NCBI GenBank assembly: GCA_905221615.1
Contig: CAJNDT010000002.1
Location: 1,786,923 to 1,850,922, forward strand
DNA: 64,000 bases
Direction of reading: 5' to 3'
Source: Symbiodinium sp. CCMP2592
Taxonomy: Eukaryota; Sar; Dinophyceae; Suessiales; Symbiodiniaceae
The notes under the pieces were generated by a model. It made no database searches, was not told where the DNA came from, and worked only from the letters and a program-made list of their open reading frames with translations. Positions 35,055-48,686 of this stretch are shown one piece after another. The stretch's first letter is position 1. Every line of letters begins with the position of its first letter. The translations under genes and the position numbers were made by a program.

Positions 35055-35157
35055 TCAGAAGCTGCCCCCACCCTGTAATAGTGGTATAATCGGAATACAA
35101 TAGTAGGGCCCTAATGTAATCCTTATAGTCACTATTACAGGGTGGGGGCAGCTTCTA
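35055..35157. mobile_element. MITE with 9-base target duplication (Mutator-like)
   Basis: 103 bases. The left end is tcagaagctgcccccaccct, the right end agggtgggggcagcttcta, and the inner ends pair over gtaatagtg/cactattac. Outside it stand aacgatatg (35046-35054) and aacgatgtg (35158-35166), eight of nine identical. Sister units carry a single uninterrupted gaacgatgtgc at this point (for example 39938 and 41428). A 9-base duplication is typical of Mutator-like elements; that placement is an inference. The TIR sequence is unlike families A and B. Confidence 0.8.
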
Positions 35158-36631
35158 AACGATGTGCAAGATTGGTGATCAACAAACGACCTTCAAAGCT
35201 ACGCGGCCTCATCGCCTGCAGCTTTTTGCGGTGCCGTGCAAAAACACACGCCAAACCAACCTCGGAGATGTGCCGTGCTAGCATCTCGCATAGTGGCATA
35301 GTACTGCAAGAAGACAGCCGGACTTCATTCTCAACCTTCATGAAGCATGAGTACTTAAAACAATGCCGGTTGCCTGTACTGATCGCCTCAGCTGCTGCGC
35401 GAAACTCCGAGTATCGAAGCCGACTGCTCTATGGTGCGTGGTACCTCCCATCCCACTCCATGTAGTTACGGCATGCTCACTGAAAGCTTCGGGACACACC
35501 GTGCTCACCACCTCCATTCACCGGACTGAAGCACATCTTGAACACTTAAAAAAGGAAGAGAGCTCCGACTTCCACCCTCCGTCTGGACATGTCGTGGGCC
35601 TGACCGAGAACATCGAGCCACTTCCGAGATTAAAGAAGCATCGCACGATCGAGGTTCATGTAGATGTCGAACAGAAAAGCATCTGCCTTGTAGTAGTACG
35701 ACTCATTGATAAGATCATGGCATGTACTGCTCTGCGAGAAACTGCTGGTGATACAGCTCTCTGCGTTTGAAGACATGCAGGACGGCTCCGACGGCGCACT
35801 TGTCATCGCGGGTTCGCCACACGGAACTTAGCAAACACAAGCTGCAACCGCCAAGATCCCTCATCACTAAACACCAAAATCCTCGTGATCCCCGGAGGGT
35901 GAAGTGAAATTGTCATCGAAGGCGAAAAACCGTCAAAAAGCTGGACTGGCCTCGCAAACTGCACAAGCTGGGAAGCGTGTCGTTATGTTGGAGCTCTAAA
36001 CCTGGGACACCTAGTCCTGGCATACTGGCTGCTTGGTGAAGAGTTTGGCGGCTTGCCTTGTAGAAAGCGCAAGCAAAGCACACCGACGTCGAAGTTCCTC
36101 AATGTTTCTCCTGTTTCTATTTTGTACGGCGATACCACCAGGCCATGCCAAGGTCACATGACGCACCTGGAGGTGCACCAATCGGGGCCTCGAAAAACCT
36201 GCAAGTCACGATGTAGCGCTCGGAGCTGCTCTTGAACACAATGGTGTAATTTGAACTGCACAGCACAGAACGACTGATGACGTCATAAAGGTACTCGCCA
36301 AAGCCTTCGCAAAGCTGGACCTGAAAATGCAAGACTGCAAGGCTGAAGTACGAAATACCTACCGGATCTTGAGGCCCAGCATCTCTTCAACGAAACCGGC
36401 CAAGAAAAGGACGTACCAGTAGTGGAGGCTCCAAACGTTGAGAACAGACTGGACGTTGCTACACTGCCCACAAGCCCAGGCGTCGTGACCACAACAACCA
36501 AAGCCGTTCTTCTGCGACCCATGACGTTGCCATAATACTTGGCCAACTGTTTCTACAGTTGAAACAGCCTTTGGAAGTTGATCTGTGCAAGACCCTTCCA
36601 TTGAAGCCGAGACTTTGCACAATAACCGATC

Positions 36632-36694
36632 TACATCTATATACATATATATATATATATATGTATGCGTATAATATATATATATATATATAGA
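36632..36694. repeat. (TA)n microsatellite
   Basis: Alternating TA on both sides of atgtatgcgtataa, within an array unit. Minus-strand Tyr-Ile frame over it (36359-36709) is an artefact. Confidence 0.9.
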
Positions 36695-39018
36695 CACCTG
36701 TTTATTCATTTATGCGAGGTACCACATGCCTCAACTGTGTAACAGCCTCCATCTAAACATATGTGCCGCCGTACACGCACTTGCATCGTTGAGTCATCTG
36801 GCTCCGATTGCTCATTCCAGGAGCCTGCCTGGAATCTAAATCCTGTCAGCGACCAACGATTCGTCTTGACATGAACAGAGGACATCGGGGAAAGCGACCG
36901 GTACTCATGAGTGCATCGCATGCTTCACATCAGCCACGCTCCAAAAGACGATGCTGACCACAGGGCATGTCAATGTCTTCCATGGCACATACACCACATG
37001 AAAATCATTTCCTTCAGAGACACCTTGAAGTAGCACCTTGCGTATGAAAAGCCTTTCCTGTTGTTCCTTAGCGAAGGCTTCTACTGCTAGTACACAACCA
37101 GAGGTCCGCAAACTTCCAAAATATTCATCTCGCTGCTCAGGAACTCCGTCACGAACGATGCACGACTCCATGACAACATCATCGCTTGTACTCTCCGCAG
37201 GACATCGTTTCTGTGACACATCTCGACGAACATTTTCAATGGAGAATGCTTTGGAAGATTTCGATGTCGTGGTTGTCTTGACGGGTTCGCCGTATCAGAC
37301 TTATCGAACACAAGCTGCAAACTAGCTCGAGATAGGCATGCAAGATCCCTCATCGAACCCCGGAGGGCCATGTGAAAATGTCATCGAAGGCGAAGACATC
37401 AAATTGCGCAACGCCGCGAATAATGCCTTGATTGGCTGGAGCATTTCTGACTCATCACTCTTGTGCCGTAAACCTGGGGAAAATACTTCTGGCTGCACAG
37501 TGTGGTCCTGCCCGCTAGCATGCACGCAAGCAAAAGCCATCAAGCATGACCAAGAGCTACCAAGCTTACGCGGAGACATGTGTGGACCCATCGAGGATGG
37601 ATTTGCAGGATGCTGCCATGAAGCCACGATGCAGCACACGGAGTTGCTCGTGCACACAATGGTGTGTGTGATGAACTGCACAGCACTGCACAACTGCAAA
37701 GTCATACACGTGGTTGCGACAACCTCCTGTCAACGCAAGACGGGAAGGCTCTGGAACACGAAGCACTTACACGATCTTGAGGCCCGGCATCTCTTCAGCA
37801 AAACCTGCCAAGAAAAAGGACGCTCTAGTTGTGGAGCACCTGCTGGCCCCAAATGTCGAGAACCGACCGGAGATTGTTACAGTTCCCACAGGCCTACACG
37901 TCGTGACCACAACCAAACCCGTTCTTCTTCCACTTCTTGCATGCCAAGACATACTCCTCCGGCCTGACATGCCAGAAAAGTTGACCCAGGAAAACCACCG
38001 AGTTCAAGGTTGGAAAGCGAAAACTCTGCCATGTTGCGAAATGTGAAATCCAGCTGAGTTCATCTGGAAGCTTGGTCTTCTCAGGATTTTGCGCGGCGGA
38101 TCTACATGTATTAACGGTACCAGATGTCTCAACTGTGCAAGAGTGGCCTCTCAACAGTCTTACTGTTTCCTATGTGCTGCTGAATTCGTACTTGCATCGT
38201 TGAGTCATCTGGTCCCGAATTACCGTGCTCATGCCTGGAGGCTGCTTTCAACCCGATGTTACCAGCGACAAGGACAACACTCGTCATGACGATCACACAG
38301 GACGTTGGGGGAAAGGAGTCATGTCATGTACTTCACGTCCTTCACCACAGCTGTGCTCGAAACGATGATGCTGAAAAAGAGCATGTCGAAGTCTTCAATG
38401 ACACACATAACGACATGGAAACCACCTTCTTCAGAAATACCATGAGGTAGGACACGTGTCCACACGAAGCTTACGCTGGTGTCCCCAAACGAAGGCGTCT
38501 GCTGCTACCGCACTTCCAAAGAATGCACCCTGCTGCATGGGGACTTCGTCTTGAACGAAGCGCAAGATTGGTGCTCAACAAAGGAACTTCAAACCTGCGG
38601 CAACTCCCTGCCTAAACTTACTTTGTGAGGTCCCGGGAAAAATCAAGAAATGTCTTCGAATGTGGCGACATAGTAAGGCAAGACGACAACGATGTACCTG
38701 CATGAAGAATGACTGATTGAACCATGATTGTTGCCTCAGCTGCGCGAACCCTCAAAGTGTAAAGGGCGACTGCTCTACGATGCTCGGTACCTCCCGACAA
38801 TTCATGTAGCGACGTCGTGCCGGCTGAAAGCTTCCCAAGGGTCTCTCTGTCTTCATGACAACTTCGTCGTGCGCGTTGAGAGTACTGCTCTGCAAGACAT
38901 TCTGCTGGTGACAAACATCTCGACGAACACTTGCATTTAAGGACACGTGGGACGGTTCCGATGCCGTAGTTGTCTTCACGGGTTCGCCGCATGAGACTTA
39001 TCAAACACAAGCTGCGAG

Positions 39019-40495
39019 AGTCCCGAGGGCGACGGTGGGCGATGTGAGAATGTCATGTCGAAGGCAAAGCCATCAAACTGCACAATGCTGGGAAGAATGC
39101 CTTGATTACCGGAACAATGCTGACTCCTCGAGTTTGTGCCGTATACCTTTGACACATAGTTCTGCACCCTGGCTGCGCCGTGCCGGGTTTAGCTTACACG
39201 AGCTTGAGGCACAGCATCTTTGCAACACCACCTGCCAAGACACGGACGCACTAGTACTCCCACATGTCGAGAACCGACAGGATGTTGTTACACTCCGCAC
39301 AGGCCTACACGTCGTGACCGCGACCACAACAACCAAGCCTGTTCCTCTTGTTGCATGCCAAGACATACTCAAAATATGACCAACTGTTCGATGAGCAAGG
39401 AAGTCCGCCGCAGTTCAAACTTGGAAAGCGACACCTCTGCCATGTTGCGAAATGTGAAAGCCCGCCGAGTTCATCTGAAAACTGGTCTTCACCGGGTTTT
39501 GCACGGCGGATCTACATGTATTAACGGAACCAGATGTCTCAACTGTGCAAGAATGGCCTCTGAACAGTCTTACTGTTTCCTATGTGCTGCTGGATTCGTT
39601 CTTGCATCGTTGAATCATCTGGTTCCGAATTACCGAGCTCATGCCGGCTGCTTGCAACCCGATGTTACCAGCGACAAGGACAACACTCCGTCATGACGAT
39701 CACGCAGGACGTCAGGGGAAGGGACAGGTCATGTGCTTCACATCCTTCACCACATCCGTGCTCGAAACGATGATGTTGACAAAAGCTGATGCTGAAAAAG
39801 AGCTTGTCGATGTCTCCAAACACACACATAAAACCACCTTCTTCAGAAATACCATGAGGTAGCACACGTGTGCACGCAAGGCGTCTACTGCTACCGCACT
39901 TCCAGAAACTGCACCCTGCTGCATGGGGATTTCGTCATGAACGATGTGCCAACCTGCTGCTCAACAAACAAACTTCAAACCTGCGGCGCCTCGCTGTCTG
40001 AACTTACTTTGTGAGGCCCAAATACACCAATCCAAACCAATCACCTCGGAGAAATGTCTGCGATTGTGTCGACGTAGCACGACATAGTACGGCAACACGA
40101 CAACCATGTATCATGCTTTACAATCATGAGGCATGACTGCTTTGAATCATGATTGTTGCCTCAGCTGCGCGAGCCTCGGTGTGTAAAGGGCGAATGCTCT
40201 ATGATGCTCGGTACCTCCCGACAACTCATGTAGCGATGTCGTGCCCGCTGAAAGCTTCCCAAAAGTCTCTGTCTTCATGACAACTTCGTCGTGCACGTTG
40301 AGAGTACTGCTCTGCAAGAAATTCTGCTGGTGACAAGCATCTGGACGAATATCTGCGTTGGAGGACACATGGGACGGTTCTGATGTCGTAGTTGTCTTCA
40401 CAGGTTCGCCACATGAAACTTGACCCCCACAAACTAAATCCTGGCTCGAGCTAGACATGCAAGATGCCTCATAACTCAAGACCTAACCTTCAAGA
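39019..40495 (+). repeat. Core unit 1 (full, 1477 bases)
   Basis: Leading motif degenerate (AGTCCCGAGGGC) and preceded by a deletion joining aagctg to the motif. Carries a 4-base deletion at about 39641 (catgccggctgc where sisters have catgcctggaggctgc). Confidence 0.8.
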
Positions 40496-41985
40496 GCCCC
40501 GGAGGGCGACGAAGGGCGACGTGAGAATGTCATCGAAGGCGAAGCCATCAAACTGCACAATGCTGGGAAGAATGCCTTGATTACCGGAACAATGCTGACT
40601 CCTTGAGTTTGTGCCATGAACCTTTGACACATAGTTCTGCCACACTGGCTGCACCGTGCCGGGTTTAGCTTACACGATCTTGAGGCCCGGCATCTTTCCA
40701 ACCCCACCTGCCAAGACAAAGACGTACCAGTACTCCCACATGTCGAGAACCGACAGGATGTTGTGACACTTCCCACAGGCCTACAAGCCGTGACCGCGAC
40801 CAAGCCTGTTCCTCTTGCTGCATGCCACTACATATTCCTCGGGCCTGACATGTCTGAAAATACGACCAACTGTTCGATGAGCAAGGAAGTCCGCCGAAGT
40901 TCAAACTTGGAAAGCGACACCTCTGCCATGTTGCGAAATGTGAAAGCCCGCCAAGTTCATCTGAAAACTGGTCTTCACCGGGTTTTGCACGGCGGATCTA
41001 CATGTATTAACGGCACCAGATGTCTCAACTGTGCAAGAATGGCCTCTGAACAGTCTTACTGTTTCCTATGTGCTGCTGGATTCGTTCTTGCATCGTTGAA
41101 TCATCTGGTTCCGAATTACCGTGCTCATGCCTGGAGGCTGCTTGCAACCCGATGTTATGAGCGACAAGGACAACACTCCGTCATGACGATCACGCAGGAC
41201 GTCAGGGGAAGGGACAGGTCATGTGCTTCACATCCTTCACCACATCCGTGCTCGAAACGATGATGTTGACAAAAGCTGATGCTGAAAAAGAGCTTGTCGA
41301 TGTCTCCAAACACACACATAAAACCACCTTCTTCAGAAATACCATGAGGTAGCACACGTGTGCACGCAAGGCGTCTACTGCTACCGCACTTCCAGAAACT
41401 GCACCCTGCTGCATGGGGATTTCGTCATGAACGATGTGCCAACCTGCTGCTCAACAAACAAACTTCAAACCTGCGGCGCCTCGCTGTCTGAACTTACTTT
41501 GTGAGGCCCAAATACACCAATCCAAACCAATCACCTCGGAGAAATGTCTGCGATTGTGTCGACGTAGCACGACATAGTACGGCAACACGACAACCATGTA
41601 TCATGCTTTACAATCATGAGGCATGACTGCTTTGAACCATGATTGTTGCCTCAGCTGCGCGAGCCTCGGTGTGTAAAGGGCGAATGCTCTATGATGCTCG
41701 GTACCTCCCGACAACTCATGTAGCGATGTCGTGCCCGCTGAAAGCTTCCCAAAGGTCTCTGTCTTCATGCCAACTTGGTCGTGCACGTTGAGAGTACTGC
41801 TCTGCAAGACATTCTGCCAGTGACAAGCATCTGGACGAATATCTGCGTTGGAGGACACATGGGACGGTTCTGATGTCGTAGTTGTCTTCACAGGTTCACC
41901 ACATGAAACTTGACCCCCACAAACTAAATCCTGGCTCGAGCTAGACATGCAAGATGCCTCATCACTCAAGACCTAACCTTCAAGA
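40496..41985 (+). repeat. Core unit 2 (full, 1490 bases)
   Basis: Exact leading motif followed by gacgaagggcgacgtgagaa. Apart from scattered single changes (for example gtgccatgaacc against gtgccgtgaacc) it matches unit 3 over the shared length. Contains the 166-codon open frame 40763-41263, treated as non-coding (see rejected items). Confidence 0.85.
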
Positions 41986-43236
41986 GCCCCGGAGGGCGAC
42001 GAAGGGCGACGTGAGAATGTCATCGAAGGCGAAGCCATCAAACTGCACAATGCTGGGAAGAATGCCTTGATTACCGGAACAATGCTGACTCCTTGAGTTT
42101 GTGCCGTGAACCTTTGACACATAGTTCTGCCACACTGGCTGCACCGTGACGGGTTTAGCTTACACGATCTTGAGGCCCGACATCTTTCCAACCCCACCTG
42201 CCAAGACAAAGACGTACCAGTACTCCCACATGTCGAGAACCGACAGGATGTTGTGACACTTCCCACAGGCCTACAAGCCGTGACCGCGACCAAGCCTGTT
42301 CCTCTTGCTGCATGCCACTACATATTCCTCCGGCCTGACATGTCTGAAAGTATGACCAACTGTTCGATGAGCAAGGAAGTCCGCCGAAGTTCAAACTTGG
42401 AAAGCGACACCTCTGCCATGTTGCGAAATGTGAAAGCCCGCCAAGTTCATCTGAAAACTGGTCTTCACCGGGTTTTGCACGGCGGATCTACATGTATTAA
42501 CGGCACCAGATGTCTCAACTGTGCAAGAATGGCCTCTGAACAGTCTTACTGTTTCCTATGTGCTGCTGGATTCGTTCTTGCATCGTTGAATCATCTGGTT
42601 CCGAATTACCGTGCTCATGCCTGGAGGCTGCTTGCAACCCGATGTTATGAGCGACAAGGACAACACTCCGTCATGACGATCACACAGGACGTCAGGGGAA
42701 GGGACAGGTCATGTGCTTCACATCCTTCACCACATCCGTGCTCGAAACGATGATGTTGACAAAAGCTGATGCCGAAAAAGAGCTTGTCGATGTCTTCAAT
42801 GACACACATAAAACCATCTTCTTCAGAAATACCATGAGGTAGCACACGTGTGCACGCAAAGCTTACCCTGGTGTCCCCAAACGAAGGCGTCTACTGCTAC
42901 CGCACTTCCAGAAACTGCACCCTGCTGCATGAGACTTCGTCACGAATGATGTGCCAACCTGCTGCTCAACAAACAAACTTCAAACCTGCGGCGCCTCGCT
43001 GTCTGAACTTACTTTGTGAGGCCCAAATACACCAATCCAAACCAATCACCTCGGAGAAATGTCTGCGATTGTGTCGACGTAGCACGACATAGTACGGCAA
43101 CACGACAACCATGTATCATGCTTTACCTTCATGAGGCATGACTGCTTTGAACCATGATTGTTGCCTCAGCCGCGCGAACCTCAATGTGTAAAGGGCGAAT
43201 GCTCTACGATGCTCGGTACCTCCCAACAATTCATGT
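41986..43236 (+). repeat. Core unit 3 (short, 1251 bases)
   Basis: Exact leading motif. The tail lacks about 240 bases: ttcatgtagcga joins cgatgggcgacg of the next unit, so the next unit has no motif. Confidence 0.85.
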
Positions 43237-44749
43237 AGCGACGATGGGCGACGTGAGAATGTCATCGAAGGCGAAGCCATCAAACTGCACAATGCTGGGA
43301 AGAATGCCTTGATTCCCGGAACAATGCTGACTCCTTGAGTTTGTGCCGTATACCTTTGACACATAGTTCTGCCACACTGGCTGCACCGTCACGGGTTTAG
43401 CTTACATGATCTTGAGGCCCGACATCTTTTCAACCGCACCTGCCAAGACAAAGACGTACTAGTACTCCCACATGTCGAGAACCGACAGGATGTTGTTACA
43501 CTCCCCACAGGCCTACACGCCGTGACCGCCACCACAACAACCAAGCCTGTTCCTCTTGTTGCATGCCAAGACATATTCCTCGGGCCTGACATGTCTGAAA
43601 ATATGACCAACTGTTCGAGCAAGGAAGTCCGCAGAAGTTCAAACTTTGAAAGCGACACCTCTGCCATGTTGCGAAATGTGAAAGCCCGCCAAGTTCATCT
43701 GAAAACTGGTCTTCACCGGGTTTTGCACGGCGGATCTACATGTATTAACGGCACCAGATGTCTCAACTGTGCAAGAATGGCCTCTGAACAGTCTTACTGT
43801 TTCCTATGTGCTGCTGGATTCGTTCTTGCATCGTTGAATCATCTGGTTCCGAATTACCGTGCTCATGCCTGGAGGCTGCTTGCAACCCGATGTTATGAGC
43901 GACAAGGACAACACTCCGTCATGACGATCACACAGGACGTCAGGGGAACGGACAGGTCATGTGCTTCACATCCTTCACCACATCCGTGCTCGAAACGATG
44001 ATGTTGACAAAAGCTGATGCCGAAAAAGAGCTTGCCGATGTCTTCAATGACACACATAAAACCACCTTCTTCAGAAATACCATGAGGTAGCACACGTGTG
44101 CACGCAAAGTTTACCCTGGCGTCCCCAAACGAAGGTGTCTACTGCTACCGCACTTCCAGAAACTGCACCCTGCTGCATGGGAATTTCGTCATGAACGATG
44201 TGCCAACCTGCTGCTCAACAAAAAAACTTCAAACCTCCGGCGCCTCGCTGTCTGAACTTACTTTGTGAGGCCCAAATACACCAATCCAACCCTATCACCT
44301 CGGAGAAATGTCTGCGATTGTGTCGACGTAGCACGACATAGTACGGCAACACGACAACCATGTATCATGCTTTACATTCATGAGGCATGACTGCTTTGAA
44401 CCATGATTGTTGCCTCAGCTGCGCGAACCTCGGTGTGAAAAGGGCGAATGCTCTATGATGCTCGGTACCTCCCGACAACTCATGTAGCGATGTCGTGCCC
44501 GCTGAAAGCTTCCCAAAGGTCTCTGTCTTCATGACAACTTTGTCGTGCACGTTGAGAGTACTGCTCTGCAAGACATTCTGCTGGTGACAAGCATCTGGAC
44601 GAATATCTGCGTTGGAGGACACATGGGACGGTTCTGATGTCGTAGTTGTCTTCACAGGTTCGCCACATGAAACTTGACCCCCACAAACTAAATCCTAGCT
44701 CGACCTAGACATGCAAGATGCCTCATAACTCAAGACCTAACCTTCAAGA
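43237..44749 (+). repeat. Core unit 4 (full, 1513 bases, motif lost at start)
   Basis: Begins at the deletion junction without the motif. Its tail is full length and ends at the exact motif of unit 5. A 3-base deletion (ttcgagcaagg for ttcgatgagcaagg) lies near 43616. Confidence 0.85.
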
Positions 44750-45962
44750 GCCCCGGAGGGCGACGAAGGGCGACGTAAGAATGTCATCGAAGGCGAAGCC
44801 ATCAAACTGCACAATGCTGGGAAGAATGCCTTGATTACCGGAACAATGCTGACTCCTTGAGTTTGTGCCGTGAACCTTTGACACATAGTTCTGCCACACT
44901 GGCTGCACCGTGACGGGTTTAGCTTACACGACCTTGATGCCCGACATCTTTCCAACCCCACCTAAGACAAAGACGTACCAGTACTCCCACATGTCGAGAA
45001 CCGACAGGATGTTGTTACACTCCCCACAGGCCTACACGCCGTGACCGCGACCACAACAAATCCTCTTGTTGCATGCCAAGACATACTCCTCCGGCCTGAC
45101 ATGTCTGAAAATATGACCAACTGTTCGATGAGCAAGGAAGTCAACCGAAGTTCAAACTTGGAAAGCGACACCTCTGCCATGTTGCGAAATGCGAAAGCCC
45201 GCCGAGTTCATCTGAAAACTGGTCTTCACCGGGTTTTGCACGGCGGATCTACATGTATTAACGGCACCAGATGTCTCAACTGTGCAAGAATGGCCTCTGA
45301 ACAGTCTTACTGTTTCCTATGTGCTGCTGGATTCGTTCTTGCATCGTTGAATCATCTGGTTCCGAATTACCGTGCTGACAAGGACAACACTCCGTCATGA
45401 CGATCACACAGGACGTCAGGGGAACGGACAGGTCATGTGCTTCACATCCTTCACCACATCCGTGCTCGAAACGATGATGTTGACAAAAGCTGATGCCGAA
45501 AAAGAGCTTGTCGATGTCTTCAATGACACACATAAAACCACCTTCTTCAGAAATACCATGTGGTAGCACACGTGTGCACGCAAAGCTTACCCTGGTGTCC
45601 CCAAACGAAGGCGTCTACTGCTACGGCACTTCCAGAAACTGCACCCTGCTGCATGGGGATTTCGTCATGAACGATGTGCCAACCTGCTGCTCAACAAAAA
45701 AACTTCAAACCTCCGGCGCCGCTGTCTGAACTTACTTTGTGAGGCCCAAATACACCAATCCAAACCAATCACCTCGGAGAAATGTCTGCGATTGTGTCGA
45801 CGTAGCACGACATAGTACGGCAACACGACAACGATGTGTCATGCTTTACCTTCATGAGGCATGACTGCTTTGAACCATGATTGTTGCCTCAGCCGCGCGA
45901 ACCTCAATGTGTAAAGGGCGAATGCTCTACGATGCTCGGTACCTCCCAACAATTCATGTAGC
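44750..45962 (+). repeat. Core unit 5 (short, 1213 bases)
   Basis: Exact leading motif. Besides the shared tail deletion it has a private 37-base deletion at about 45377 (ccgtgct joined to gacaagg) and a 2-base deletion at about 45720 (gcgccgctg for gcgcctcgctg). Confidence 0.85.
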
Positions 45963-47219
45963 GAGAGGGCGGCGATGGGCGACGTGAGAATGTCATCGAA
46001 GGCGAAGCCATCAAACTGCACAATGCTGGGAAGAATGCCTTGATTCCCGGAACAATGCTGACTCCTTGAGTTTGTGCCGTATACCTTTGACACATAGTTC
46101 AGCCACACTGGCTGCACCGTCACGGGTTTAGCTTACATGATCTTGAGGCCCGACATCTTTTCAACCGCACCTGCCAAGACAAAGACGTACTAGTACTCCC
46201 ACATGTCGAGAACCGACAGGTTGTTGTTACAGTCCCCACAGGCCTACACGCAGTGACGGCGACCACAACAACCAAGCCTGTTCCTCTTGTTGCATGCCAA
46301 GACATATTCCTCGGGCCTGACATATCTGAAAATATGACCAACTGTTCGATGAGCAAGAAAGGCCGCCGAAGTTCAAACTTGGAAAGCCACACCTCTGCCA
46401 TGTTGCGAAATGTGAAAGCCCGCTGAGTTCATCTGAAAACTGGTCTTCACCGGGTTTTGCACGGCGGATCTACATGTATTAATGGAACCAGATGTCTCAA
46501 CTGTGCAAGAATGGCCTCTGAACAGTCTTACTGTTTCCTATGTGCTGCTGGATTCGTTCTTGCATCGTTGAATCATCTGGTTCCGAATTACCGTGCTCAT
46601 GCCTGGAGGCTGCTTGCAACCCGATGTTATGAGCGACAAGCACAAAACTCCGTCATGACGATCACACAGGACGTCAGGGGAACGGACAGGTCATGTGCTT
46701 CACATCCTTCACCACATCCGTGCTCGAAACGATGATGTTGACAAAAGCTGATGCTGAAAAAGAGCTTGTCGATGTCTTCAATGACACACATAAACCACCT
46801 TCTTCAGAAATACCATGAGGTAGCCCACGTGTGCACGCAAAGCTTACCCTGGTGTCCCCAAACGAAGGCGTCTACTGCTACGGCACTTCCAGAAACTGCA
46901 CCCTGCTGCATGGGGATTTCGTCATGAACGATGTGCCAACCTGCTGCTCAACAAAAAAACTTCAAACCTCCGGCGCCGCTGTCTGAACTTACTTTGTGAG
47001 GCCCAAATACACCAATCCAAACCAATCACCGCGGAGAAATGTCTGCGATTGTGTCGACGTAGCACGACATAGTACGGCAACACGACAACGATGTATCATG
47101 CTTTACCTTCATGAGGCATGACTGCTTTGAACCATGATTGTTGCCTCAGCTGCGCGAACCTCAATGTGTAAAGGGCGAATGCTCTATGATGCTCGGTACC
47201 TCCCAACAATTCATGTAGC
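45963..47219 (+). repeat. Core unit 6 (short, 1257 bases, half motif)
   Basis: Starts gagggcggcgatgggcgacg: only the right half of the motif survives after tgtagcga. It shares the 2-base deletion of unit 5 (near 46976) and has a 1-base deletion at about 46793. Confidence 0.85.
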
Positions 47220-48686
47220 GAGAGGGCGACGATGGGCGACGTGAGAATGTCATCGAAGGCGAAGCCATCAAACTGCACAATGCTGGGAAGAATGCCTTGA
47301 TTACCGGAACAATGCTGACTCCTTGAGTTTGTGCCGTGAACCTTTGACACATAGTTCAGCCACACTGGCTGCACCGTCACGGGTTTAGCTTACATGATCT
47401 TGAGGCCCGACATCTTTTCAACCGCACCTGCCAAGACAAAGACGTACGAGTACTCCCACATGTCGAGAACCGACAAGATGTTGTGACACTCCCCACAGGC
47501 CTACACTACACGTCGTGACCGCCACCACAACAACCAAGCCTGTTCCTCTTGTTGCATGCCACGACATATTCCTCGGGCCTGACATGTCGGAAAATTTGAC
47601 CAACTGTTCGATGAGCAAGGAAGTCCGCCGAAGTTCAAACTTGGAAAGCGACACCTCTGCAATGTTGCGAAATGTGAAAGCCAGCTGAGTTCATCTGAAA
47701 GCTTGGTCTTCTCCGGATTTTGCACGGCGGATCTACATGTATTAACGGTACCAGATGTCTCAACTGTGCAAGAATGGCCTCTTAACAGCCTTACTGTTTC
47801 CTATGTGCTGCTGGATTCGTTCTTGCATCGTTGAGTCATCTGGTTCCGTATTAGCGTGCTCATGCCTGGAGGTTGCTTGCAACACGATGTTACCAGCGAC
47901 AAGGACAACACTCCGTCATGACGATCACACAGGACGTTGGGGGGAAGGAGTCATGTACTTCACGTCCTTCACCACAGCCGTGCTCGAAACGATGATGCTG
48001 ACAAGAGATGATGCTGAAAAAGAGCATGTCGATGTCTTCAATGACACACATAACGACATGGAAATCACCTTCTTCAGAATTACCATGAGGTAGCACACGT
48101 GTGCACGCAAAGCTTACCCTGGTGTCCCCAAACGAAAGCATCTCCTGCTACCGCACTTCCAAAGAATGCACCCTGCTGCATGGGGATTCCGTCATGAACG
48201 ATGTGCCAACCTGCTGCTCAACAAACAAACTTCAAACCTGCGGCGCCTCGCTGCCTAAACTTACTTTGGGAGGCCCAAATACACCAATCCAAACCAATCA
48301 CCGGAGAAATGTCTGCGAGCGTGTCGACATAGTACGGCAACACGACAACGATGTCTCATGCTTCACCTTCATGAGGCATGACTGCTTTGAACCATGATTG
48401 TTGCCTCAGCTGCGCGAACCTCAATGTGTAAAGGGCGAATGCTCTATGATGCTCGGTACCTCCCGACAACTCATGTAGCGATGTCGTGCCCGCTGAAAGC
48501 TTCCCAAAGGTCTCTGTCTTCATGACAACTTCGTCGTGCGCGTTGAGAGTACTGCTCTGCAAGACATTCTGCTGGTGACAAGCATCTGGACGAATATCTG
48601 CGTTTGAGGACACATGGGACGGTTCTGATGCCGTAGTTGTCTTCGACATGTAAGATGCCTCATCACTCAAGACTTAACCTTCAAGA
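47220..48686 (+). repeat. Core unit 7 (full, 1467 bases, half motif)
   Basis: Starts with the half motif gagggcgacgatgggcgacg. The tail is present but shortened by about 55 bases (gttgtcttcgacatgtaaga where sisters continue acaggttcgcc). An extra tacac is duplicated near 47508. Confidence 0.85.

Larger units (their letters stand above)
30269..38000 (+). repeat. Array segment III: strongly diverged long units (1.5-2.1 kb)
   Basis: Motif or remnant at 30269 (exact), 31999 (ACCCCGGAGGGC), about 33767 (decayed to gcgcggagcg), 35889 (two mismatches) and 37358 (ACCCCGGAGGGC), with spacings 1730, 1768, 2122 and 1469. Unit blocks are recognisable in the same order as in segments II and IV (for instance cttgcatcgttgagtcatc at 32768 and 36781; gtgtgatgaactgc at 32246). 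The unit from 33767 is longest because it carries three insertions (34566-34643, 34705-34811, 35055-35157). Frames up to 170 codons overlap on opposite strands without domain features. Confidence 0.7.

Noticed and set aside
40763-41263. 166-codon frame repeated in core units (also 42253-42753 and 43522-44001) with two C-x2-C pairs, looking like a tandem zinc-binding gene family
   Set aside because: It is open only because the copies are nearly identical. Sister units carry indels of 1, 2, 4 and 37 bases in the same repeat unit, not multiples of three, and diverged units do not keep the frame. No sign of coding constraint.
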